Part shown: piece by piece, positions 1 to 5,304 of the stretch
Layout: each line of letters opens with the position of its first letter
How positions within the stretch are numbered: the first letter of the stretch is position 1
Source: Sulfurovum sp.
GTDB taxonomy: Bacteria > Campylobacterota > Campylobacteria > Campylobacterales > Sulfurovaceae
Direction of reading: 5' to 3'
Length of the DNA: 10,669 nucleotides
NCBI GenBank assembly: GCA_015663065.1
Contig: DQSX01000217.1
Location: 1 to 10,669, forward strand
Program-made: the position numbers and the translations under genes
Notes under the pieces: model-generated
Seen by the model: only the letters and a program-made list of their open reading frames with translations
The model's database searches: none
Told to the model about the DNA's origin: nothing

Positions 1-31
1 AAATATGAGAGCAATCAAAACTCTTAATAAC

Positions 32-43
32 TTTTGCTATAAT
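32..43 (+). promoter_or_regulatory. Promoter (-10 region) for ubiX-coaD-tmk
   Basis: TTTTGCTATAAT lies here, with a perfect TATAAT at 38-43. A T-rich stretch before an otherwise isolated -10 box, with no good -35 hexamer, is the known sigma-70 promoter style of Campylobacter and Helicobacter. The identical 12-mer precedes speA at 6435-6446, which supports it. Transcription would start near 50 and give a leader of about 60 nt before ubiX. This suggests that ubiX opens a new transcription unit rather than depending on whatever lies upstream. Confidence 0.7.
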
Positions 44-90
44 CTTTTCAATAAAAAAAGGGAAGTATCACGTGACAAGTGTTAAAACAC

Positions 91-107
91 AGTGCAAGAG
101 AAGCACT
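91..107 (+). promoter_or_regulatory. Small hairpin presenting the ubiX ribosome binding site
   Basis: AGTGC (91-95) and GCACT (103-107) form a perfect 5-bp stem. The 7-nt loop AAGAGAA contains the only purine-rich, Shine-Dalgarno-like stretch before the ATG at 110. The pairing is seen directly, but its function is inferred. The stem is short and may be chance, or it may present or modulate the ribosome binding site. Confidence 0.35.
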
Positions 108-109
108 AA

Positions 110-640
110 ATGCTAATTCGTAAATTGGTCGTAGCTATTACTGGGGCATCCGGAGTGCAGCTGGGTCAAAAGTTTGTTGATTACCTACCCTCTGACATTG
201 ACGTACATGTTGTTGTCTCAGACAATGCACTAACCGTAGAGTCATTTGAAAACAAACAAGTCACACTGCATTCTTCTGAGAATATTGCAGCATCCATCTC
301 TTCCGGTTCTTTTAGAGTAGATGCAACAGCGATCATCCCCTGTTCCATGAATACACTGGCAAAAATAGCTTGTGGAATAAGTGACAATTTACCTACCCGA
401 GTGGCAGCGGTGGCACTCAAAGAGCAGAAAAAACTGCTTTTGGCGCCAAGAGAGTTGCCTTTTTCTGCCATTGCTTTAGAAAATATGCAAAAATTGGCTA
501 CACTTGGTGTGATTGTTGCACCTCCTGTGATGGGGTATTATTCTGATGCTTCTTCTTTGGAAGATATGGAGAAGTTCATCATCGGGAAATGGTATGATGT
601 TTTAGGCATTGAAAACAGTTTATATGAAAGATGGAAATAA
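110..640 (+). CDS. ubiX: Flavin prenyltransferase, UbiX/Pad1 family
   Basis: UbiX-family enzymes attach a dimethylallyl group to FMN. The prenylated FMN made is the cofactor of UbiD-type decarboxylases. The 176-aa protein has the N-terminal flavin loop GASG (12-15), the PCS segment (77-79), GISDNLPTR (89-97) and PRELP (113-117). Arg97, Lys104, Arg114, Glu115 and Tyr144 fall at the spacing of the active-site residues I recall for Pseudomonas UbiX (Arg122, Lys129, Arg139, Glu140, Tyr169). An in-frame TAA directly before the ATG makes 110 the only possible start. At 176 aa it is slightly short for the family (about 185-200) but looks complete. It leads a tight operon, with coaD beginning 1 nt after its stop. 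Campylobacterota are known to make menaquinone by the futalosine route and to lack ubiquinone, so its UbiD partner probably works in menaquinone synthesis (MqnL/MqnM-like); this is inference. Confidence 0.9.
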   Translation: MLIRKLVVAITGASGVQLGQKFVDYLPSDIDVHVVVSDNALTVESFENKQVTLHSSENIAASISSGSFRVDATAIIPCSMNTLAKIACGISDNLPTRVAAVALKEQKKLLLAPRELPFSAIALENMQKLATLGVIVAPPVMGYYSDASSLEDMEKFIIGKWYDVLGIENSLYERWK

Positions 641-641
641 T

Positions 642-1124
642 ATGAGTGATATTAAACGTGCTATATACCCTGGAACTTTTGACCCTATTACCAATGGGCA
701 TTTAGACATTATTAGAAGAGCGTGTAGAATGTTCGATGAGATCATTGTTGCTGTGGCGGACTCTGAAGCAAAAAAACCCATGTTCACACTTGAGCAGCGC
801 ATTGAGATGGTCAAAGCTGTTACGAAAACGTTTCCAAAGATCAAAGTCGTCGGATTTCACTCTTTGCTTGTAGACCTCTCTGATGATCTGGATGCAAACA
901 TCATCATACGCGGTCTGCGGGCTGTCTCTGACTTTGAGTATGAACTGCAAATGGGTTATGCCAATGCATCACTCAAAAAAGAGTTGGAGACCGTGTATCT
1001 GATGCCAAGTCTTGAGCATGCTTTTGTCTCCTCTTCTGTGGTGCGTTCCATTTTAAACTTTGATGGAAAAGTGGAACATCTTGTTCCTAAAGATGCACTA
1101 GACCTCATTAAGTGTACGCGTTAA
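642..1124 (+). CDS. coaD: Phosphopantetheine adenylyltransferase
   Basis: CoaD catalyses the fourth step of coenzyme A synthesis in the cytoplasm: ATP plus 4'-phosphopantetheine gives dephospho-CoA and pyrophosphate. The 160-aa product is of normal family length. It opens with the nucleotidyltransferase signature YPGTFDPITNGH (9-20; the T/HxGH motif ends at His20). It also carries IIRGLRAVSDFEYE (88-101), typical of the substrate pocket, and the C-terminal ATP loop SSSVVRS (130-136). I chose ATG 642 because it puts the YPGTFDP strand at its usual distance from the N-terminus. A TTG at 609 would add 11 residues that overlap ubiX. GGA at 633-635 is a weak ribosome binding site, so translation is probably coupled to ubiX, whose stop ends at 640. 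The stop overlaps the tmk start by 1 nt. Confidence 0.96.
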   Translation: MSDIKRAIYPGTFDPITNGHLDIIRRACRMFDEIIVAVADSEAKKPMFTLEQRIEMVKAVTKTFPKIKVVGFHSLLVDLSDDLDANIIIRGLRAVSDFEYELQMGYANASLKKELETVYLMPSLEHAFVSSSVVRSILNFDGKVEHLVPKDALDLIKCTR

Positions 1125-1699
1125 TGTACATTTTATTTGAAGGTATTGACACCTGTGGGAAGAGTACACAGATCGAACTTTTAGCCCAAAAACAGCCTGA
1201 GATCCTTGTGACACATGAACCCGGAGGTACTGCCTTTGGAAAAAAAGCAAGAGAGATACTTTTGGAGGACTCTTTGGCTTCTAAAAGAGCAGAACTTTTA
1301 CTCTTTTTGGCAGACAGAGCTGAGCACTATCAGGAGATCATCAAACCGAACAAAGACAAGATCGTTGTCTCTGATCGTGGTTTCATTTCTGGTATCGGAT
1401 ATGCTTTGGCAAATGGAGACTTCGATTTTGATGCACTTGTTTCGCTGAACAAGTTTGCACTGGAAGAGCATTTCCCTGACAAGATCATTTTGTTTTTGAC
1501 CAATATGGAAACCCTTAAAGAGAGAACAGCAGCTAAAACACTCGACGGCATTGAACTTAGAGGTTTGGAATATTTGATTCAAGTGCAGGAACACATGAGA
1601 GAGAGTATCCTCAGGCTTGAGATACCTCATCTATTCATAGATGCCACAGACAGCATAGAGAACATCCATCAATCTATACTAACCTACTTGAAGGTATAA
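1124..1699 (+). CDS. tmk: Thymidylate kinase
   Basis: Tmk phosphorylates dTMP to dTDP using ATP, an essential step of dTTP synthesis. The 191-aa protein has a P-loop at GIDTCGKST (7-15), the dTMP-binding segment HEPGGT (31-36), ELLLFLADRAEHY (57-69) and the Walker-B-like SDRGFISG (83-90). A short lid region follows, around TAAKTLDGIELRG (135-147). In most thymidylate kinases the DR pair is followed by Tyr, Phe or His. Here it is Gly86; from memory the C. jejuni enzyme has Ser there, so departure at this site may be a lineage trait. The ATG at 1124 shares its A with the coaD stop (TAATG), which indicates translational coupling. A GTG at 1112 would add four residues ahead of the normal MYILFEG start and was not chosen. 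Confidence 0.95.
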   Translation: MYILFEGIDTCGKSTQIELLAQKQPEILVTHEPGGTAFGKKAREILLEDSLASKRAELLLFLADRAEHYQEIIKPNKDKIVVSDRGFISGIGYALANGDFDFDALVSLNKFALEEHFPDKIILFLTNMETLKERTAAKTLDGIELRGLEYLIQVQEHMRESILRLEIPHLFIDATDSIENIHQSILTYLKV

Positions 1700-1700
1700 T
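1695..1700 (+). promoter_or_regulatory. Possible -10 box for hisS, overlapping the tmk stop
   Basis: A perfect TATAAT straddles the tmk stop codon (TAA at 1697-1699) and follows TTGAAGG. It could start a hisS transcript near 1707. That would give a leader of roughly 120 nt containing the whole palindromic repeat at 1716-1802. There is no -35 match, as for the other promoters in the window. Because the box overlaps coding sequence, chance occurrence cannot be excluded. hisS may equally be read through from ubiX-coaD-tmk. Confidence 0.4.
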
Positions 1701-1715
1701 TACGCAATTGATAAA

Positions 1716-1802
1716 CGTCATCCTGAACTTGATTCAGGATCCCTATAGACAAAAATATTATTTTGAAACCAAAAGAGATTCTGAATCAAGTTCAGAATGA
1801 CG
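1716..1802. repeat. 87-bp palindromic repeat (MITE/REP-like) with two hairpin-forming arms
   Basis: Two 26-nt arms, 1716-1741 and 1777-1802, are inverted copies of each other with 24 of 26 positions matching, separated by 35 nt. Both outer ends read CGTCAT when entered from outside. Each arm also holds its own perfect 7-bp inverted repeat around a 5-nt loop: TCCTGAA/TTCAGGA (1721-1727/1733-1739) and TTCTGAA/TTCAGAA (1779-1785/1791-1797). The DNA can therefore form one long imperfect hairpin or two short perfect ones. No open reading frame or transposase lies inside. Similar units beginning CGTCAT and TCCTGAACTTG are familiar from intergenic regions of several unrelated bacteria (recalled, not searched). 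It fills most of the tmk-hisS gap. Confidence 0.8.
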
Positions 1803-1816
1803 TACTATTTAGACCC

Positions 1817-1821
1817 AAGGA
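1817..1821 (+). promoter_or_regulatory. Ribosome binding site fixing the hisS start
   Basis: AAGGA sits 7 nt before the ATG at 1829. This is ideal Shine-Dalgarno spacing and the best in the area. It supports the start at 1829 over an in-frame TTG at 1763, which would be translated through the palindromic repeat. Confidence 0.8.
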
Positions 1822-1828
1822 CACACAA

Positions 1829-3040
1829 ATGATAAATCCACTCAGAGGTATGAAAGACCTGACTTTTGACGAAAGCCAACGTTTTGTACATATTATTAAA
1901 ACATCTATTGATATAGCTAAAAAATATGGTTATGGTTATATTGAAACCCCTATACTTGAAGAGACTGCATTGTTTAAACGTTCTGTGGGTGAGAGTTCTG
2001 ACATTGTCGGCAAAGAGATGTACCAGTTTGAAGACAAAGGCGGTAACGATGTCTGCATGCGTCCTGAAGGTACAGCGGGTGTGGTACGTGCTTTTGTTTC
2101 TGCCAAACTTGACCGTCAACCCGTAAAACAGAAGTTCTACTACTATGGGCCTATGTTCCGTTATGAAAGACCTCAAAAAGGGCGCTTGAGAGAGTTCCAC
2201 CAGTTTGGCTGTGAGAGTTTTGGCGAGGCTTCTGTCTATGAAGACTTTAGTATCATCACCATGATAAGCCAGATCTTCGAAGCACTGGGCATAGGATTTG
2301 ACCTTCAGATCAACTCTCTTGGCTGTACGACCTGTATGCCTCCCTACAAACAAAACCTTGTAGGCTTTTTAACAGAGATCAAAGAGGAACTCTGTGAAGA
2401 TTGTAACAGACGTATAGGGACCAACCCTATCCGTGTGCTTGACTGTAAAAATCAAAGCTGTCAATCATTGCTTGTCAATTCACCTAAACTCATAGACAAT
2501 CTTTGTGAAGAGTGTGACGCTGACTTCAAAAAACTGACTGCCCTTCTCGATAATGCAGGTATAAGCTACCTAGTAGACACAAACCTTGTAAGAGGTTTGG
2601 ACTACTACAACAAAACAGCTTTTGAGTTTGTCTCTAATAACATTGGTTCACAATCTGCCATTGCCGGTGGTGGTCGTTACGACAAACTTGTGGAATTCCT
2701 GGACGGAAAACCTACCCCTGCAGTTGGTTTTGCCATTGGGATAGAGCGTATTATGGAACTGGTACAAATGCCTGAACTTGAAAAAGAGGGCATTTACATG
2801 GGTGCAATGGTACCTGAAGCAGTGGAATCACTCTTTCCATTGGCAAGCAAGAAACGTAAAGAGACAAAAGTCACACTTGAGTACAATTCAAAAGGCTTCA
2901 AAAGCCACATGAAGGGTGCAGACAAAGTAAATGCCCGTACTGTTGTACTCATCGGTGAAGATGAACTAAATAATGGAACGGTCTGGGTGAAAGACCTGGA
3001 GAGTAAAGAGGAAAAAACCATTCCTCTTTCTGTATTTTAA
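1829..3040 (+). CDS. hisS: Histidyl-tRNA synthetase
   Basis: This class II aminoacyl-tRNA synthetase charges tRNA-His. The 403-aa protein starts MINPLRGMKDL, the usual HisRS beginning. It has class II motif 2 at FYYYGPMFRYERPQKGRLRE (103-122), followed by FHQFGCE. The histidine-specific loops are LVRGLDYY (253-260) and AGGGRYD (279-285), and motif 3 is GFAIGIER (300-307). A short C-terminal anticodon-binding domain follows from about 322. The insertion region holds eight cysteines, mostly in pairs (166/169, 189/192, 206/211, 226/229). They suggest a metal-binding knuckle of the kind seen in some other bacterial HisRS. The start at 1829 is set by AAGGA at 1817-1821. The leader contains the palindromic repeat. 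The stop codon overlaps that of the convergent lipoprotein gene by 2 nt. Confidence 0.95.
   Translation: MINPLRGMKDLTFDESQRFVHIIKTSIDIAKKYGYGYIETPILEETALFKRSVGESSDIVGKEMYQFEDKGGNDVCMRPEGTAGVVRAFVSAKLDRQPVKQKFYYYGPMFRYERPQKGRLREFHQFGCESFGEASVYEDFSIITMISQIFEALGIGFDLQINSLGCTTCMPPYKQNLVGFLTEIKEELCEDCNRRIGTNPIRVLDCKNQSCQSLLVNSPKLIDNLCEECDADFKKLTALLDNAGISYLVDTNLVRGLDYYNKTAFEFVSNNIGSQSAIAGGGRYDKLVEFLDGKPTPAVGFAIGIERIMELVQMPELEKEGIYMGAMVPEAVESLFPLASKKRKETKVTLEYNSKGFKSHMKGADKVNARTVVLIGEDELNNGTVWVKDLESKEEKTIPLSVF
3005..3037. terminator. Weak bidirectional hairpin at the hisS/mla convergence
   Basis: AAAGAGGAA (3005-3013) pairs perfectly with TTCCTCTTT (3021-3029) around a 7-nt loop, inside the last hisS codons. 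On the + strand it is followed by CTGTATTTT, a broken T run. On the - strand the loop plus arm read as a T run. There is no space between the two convergent genes, so this is the only visible candidate for ending either transcript. The stem has just three G:C pairs, so it would be weak; Rho-dependent ending or overlapping transcripts are equally possible. Confidence 0.35.
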
Positions 3041-3615
3041 CGCAACCAAACAAGAAGATCACGACTTAACCTGCTCATAATCTTGTTCGTAGCTTCCACA
3101 TACCCTCTTGCATCTGTCGTTGTGGTATGTTCTTTATAGGAAAACCTTTTTGTTTTGATCAATTTTCCTGTTTGGGCATTCATGAGTGTGTACTGAATGG
3201 AGACAATAGCATACGAAGCCTCTCCTCTGACATGGTGGGAGAAGTCAAAGATACTGCTCTCCAGTCTTAAACCCTCTTCCACATTAGATGCAAAAGGCAG
3301 CACCACTTTAAAAAGTCTACTTTGTGTCAGTACATGTATCATAGACCCTTGCAGTAACTTGCCTAGATCGTTGGACCATCTGGAGTTCAGGTAGACACCC
3401 CTGTCTGAAAGAGAGTAGGAGTAATGCATCTTGTCATTAAGCTTCTCTTTGAGTATCAGAGGATAAGAGACTTTCAGTACCTTGTTTTTGTAAGGACTTG
3501 AAGCAAGAGGTGTCACTGTAGGGACGACCAGTGTATAGGTCTTCATGACAGGTGCCTCTTTCATACTGCATGCACTTAAGAGAAATACTCCCAATAAAAC
3601 AACAAATAGTCTCAT
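3037..3615 (-). CDS. ABC-type transport auxiliary lipoprotein (PqiC/YmbA-like), last gene of the mla operon
   Basis: This 192-aa lipoprotein has an N-terminal signal peptide with lipobox LSAC (13-16) and predicted lipidation of Cys16. Ser17 and Met18 after the cysteine do not match the inner-membrane retention signal known from E. coli, which fits outer-membrane placement. The remainder (SYPLILKEKL; GVYLNSRWSNDLGKLLQ around 73-89; a C-terminal YVEATNKIMSRLSRDL) resembles the ABC_trans_aux/DUF330 family that includes PqiC. That family is known to work with MCE transporters as outer-membrane partners. Its ATG overlaps the mlaD stop as ATGA, and AAGGGG at 3625-3630 (read on the minus strand) is its ribosome binding site. 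The family call rests on pattern and context, so an exact function is inferred. The C. jejuni counterpart may be the lipoprotein gene next to Cj1648 (recalled). Confidence 0.8.
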   Translation of the reverse strand: MRLFVVLLGVFLLSACSMKEAPVMKTYTLVVPTVTPLASSPYKNKVLKVSYPLILKEKLNDKMHYSYSLSDRGVYLNSRWSNDLGKLLQGSMIHVLTQSRLFKVVLPFASNVEEGLRLESSIFDFSHHVRGEASYAIVSIQYTLMNAQTGKLIKTKRFSYKEHTTTTDARGYVEATNKIMSRLSRDLLVWLR

Positions 3616-4523
3616 TCTCCCGGTCCCCTTCTTCTTTTTCTTGATTTAAACAACAAGCCGTTTGGATTGTTCTGCAACTCTCTACTGAGGTCTGTCAACT
3701 GTTCTGTTAAAATACTGATATCGATCAACATTGGTGCAAAAACCTCTTTAATATTGTAATCCCCACGGTTCAAACTTTTTTCTGCTTCAAGGGTTAAACG
3801 ATTAAAGTCGCTTGCCGCTTTTTCCAGAGAATCCAATGCTGGTAATGATTTTTTTGTGATCTTTTTAAAGTCTTTGGAGATGACTGCTATGCTCTCATTG
3901 AGCTTTACTGCTGCTTCTTTGTATGTTTTCATAGTACTTTCAAACTCATCCAGTGTACCTGCAAATTTTGCACTTGCTTTTTCACTGTTTTCAAGGATGG
4001 CAGAAAATGCTTGAAGATTTTTTTCACTTAAAAGCTTTTTACCGCCTTCAAGCACTACACTCAACTCTTCAGCCATCTCACCAATACCTTTGGTCGTTTT
4101 ATTCAACCAGGAAGGAGAGGTATGGATCACAGGTATATGGTCTGCTGTAGGTTCCAGGTTCTCGGCTTCATTTGTTCCCCCATCTATCTCTATAGACAAA
4201 AGTCCGGTGATACCAAGCATCTCAGTATGTGCTGTCATATCTCTCTTGATCGGCACATCAGAACGTATCTTTAAAAAGACTTCTATATGTTCTATATTGT
4301 CAGGATCAATGCGTATTTTGGAGACTCGTCCTATGTCTACCCCTCTTAATCGTACAGTAGAATCTTTTGAAAGTCCTGAAATAGACTCTTTCATCTGAAG
4401 CTTGTAGATAGAGTATTCACTTTTTATACCATACTTTGCCAGCCAGAATGTAAACCCTACCAGTCCTGCCCCAAAAAGTATTACAAAAATACCGACAATC
4501 GTATAATTGACTTTGCTATACAT
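3612..4523 (-). CDS. mlaD: MlaD-family MCE-domain lipid transport protein
   Basis: MCE proteins form hexameric rings in the periplasm that pass phospholipids between the membranes. The 303-aa protein has one N-terminal transmembrane helix (about 8-29) and a single MCE domain (about 38-116, including GLSKDSTVRLRGVDIGRVSKI at 50-70 and EMLGITGLLSIEIDGG at 101-116). A long helical, coiled-coil-like region follows (about 140-288), rich in Ala, Glu, Lys and Leu. The tail KSRKRRRGPGE (293-303) is strongly basic. E. coli MlaD is much shorter (about 180 aa, recalled); the long helix resembles the PqiB or mycobacterial Mce style. The start overlaps mlaF by 8 nt and has an AAGGTGG ribosome binding site just upstream. 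Substrate and direction of transport cannot be read from the sequence. Confidence 0.92.
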   Translation of the reverse strand: MYSKVNYTIVGIFVILFGAGLVGFTFWLAKYGIKSEYSIYKLQMKESISGLSKDSTVRLRGVDIGRVSKIRIDPDNIEHIEVFLKIRSDVPIKRDMTAHTEMLGITGLLSIEIDGGTNEAENLEPTADHIPVIHTSPSWLNKTTKGIGEMAEELSVVLEGGKKLLSEKNLQAFSAILENSEKASAKFAGTLDEFESTMKTYKEAAVKLNESIAVISKDFKKITKKSLPALDSLEKAASDFNRLTLEAEKSLNRGDYNIKEVFAPMLIDISILTEQLTDLSRELQNNPNGLLFKSRKRRRGPGE

Positions 4524-5304
4524 TTTCCACCTTGCCCTCTAATCCATACTTCTGTTTTGTGTAGTCATTCTTAAAAAAATCTTCAACAAAAGGATGTTGT
4601 GATTGTAACACATTTTTTATAGTTCCTTCTGCCACCACATGTTTGTCAGCCAATATAGCCATCCTGTCTACAATAGAGAAGATGGAGTCAAGATCATGCG
4701 TGATCATTACTACTGTAATACCCAGCATAGCTCGAAGTTCAACAATGAGTGCATCAAAATTACGTGCACCCACGGGGTCAAGTCCCGAAGTGGGTTCATC
4801 CAAAAAAAGCAGTTTTGGCTCCATGGCCAAAGCACGTGCAAGGGCTGCCCTTTTAATCATCCCTCCACTCAACTCTGAGGGGTAAAGAGAACCTACATCG
4901 GCATCCAGACCTACCAGTGCTATCTTGGAACGGACCAGGGCATCACGCATCTCTTTGGTGATGGAGGTATACTCTTTGAGCTGCACTTCTATGTTTTCTG
5001 CAATGGTCATAGAGGAGTAGAGTGCACCAAACTGAAAAAGCACACCCCACTCCCTTCGTAAAAACTGCGCATCCCTATAAGAGATACCATTGAGTGTTTT
5101 ACCCAGAACGGTCACTTCTCCCGCATTGGGTTCCAACAACATGATCATCTCTTTCATCAGTACGGATTTTCCTGAACCACTCTCACCAAGTATCCCATAA
5201 ATCTCATTCTCTTTAATACTGAGTGAGACACCATCATGTATGGTACGTTCGCCAAAACGGGTCACCACATCTTTCACATTGATGACAATATTCTCTTTTC
5301 TCAT
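4516..5304 (-). CDS. mlaF: MlaF-type ABC transporter ATP-binding protein
   Basis: This is the cytoplasmic ATPase that powers the MlaE/MlaD lipid transporter. The 262-aa protein has all the ABC landmarks: Walker A GESGSGKS (40-47), Q-loop FQFGALYSSMT (90-100, Gln91), signature LSGGM (145-149), Walker B LLFLDEP (165-171), D-loop SGLDP (173-177) and switch His203 in ITHDLDS. FQFGALYSSMTIAENI is characteristic of the MlaF/MCE-associated ATPase group, as opposed to amino acid importers. The start overlaps the mlaE stop as ATGA, with GGAG at 5313-5316 eight nt upstream. The closest C. jejuni relative is probably iamA (Cj1647, recalled), from a locus described as invasion-associated. Confidence 0.95.
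   Translation of the reverse strand: MRKENIVINVKDVVTRFGERTIHDGVSLSIKENEIYGILGESGSGKSVLMKEMIMLLEPNAGEVTVLGKTLNGISYRDAQFLRREWGVLFQFGALYSSMTIAENIEVQLKEYTSITKEMRDALVRSKIALVGLDADVGSLYPSELSGGMIKRAALARALAMEPKLLFLDEPTSGLDPVGARNFDALIVELRAMLGITVVMITHDLDSIFSIVDRMAILADKHVVAEGTIKNVLQSQHPFVEDFFKNDYTKQKYGLEGKVENV

Noticed and set aside
5..85. A 26-codon reading frame upstream of ubiX.
   Set aside because: It runs through the promoter at 32-43, has no ribosome binding site and resembles no known product; I treat this stretch as non-coding leader and promoter.
609..641. An 11-residue extension of CoaD from a TTG at 609.
   Set aside because: It overlaps ubiX coding sequence, and the conserved YPGTFDP strand already begins at normal distance from ATG 642.
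1112..1123. A GTG start for tmk at 1112.
   Set aside because: The conserved N-terminus is MYILFEG from ATG 1124, which is also the coupled TAATG junction with coaD.
1763..1828. A 22-residue N-terminal extension of HisRS from an in-frame TTG at 1763.
   Set aside because: It is translated through the palindromic repeat (ILNQVQND), lacks a ribosome binding site, and sits ahead of the canonical start at 1829, which has AAGGA at ideal distance.
1700..1828. A T-box or other known amino-acid riboswitch upstream of hisS.
   Set aside because: No specifier loop or T-box core sequence is visible, and the structure is fully explained by the palindromic repeat.
1805..2353. A 182-codon open frame on the minus strand within hisS.
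   Set aside because: It is antisense to the catalytic core of hisS, has no ribosome binding site or recognisable motif, and is explained as a shadow of a strongly coding + strand.
4512..4521. TTTGCTATAC on the + strand, resembling the ubiX and speA promoters.
   Set aside because: It points into the antisense of mlaF, with no + strand gene downstream, and the -10 match is imperfect.
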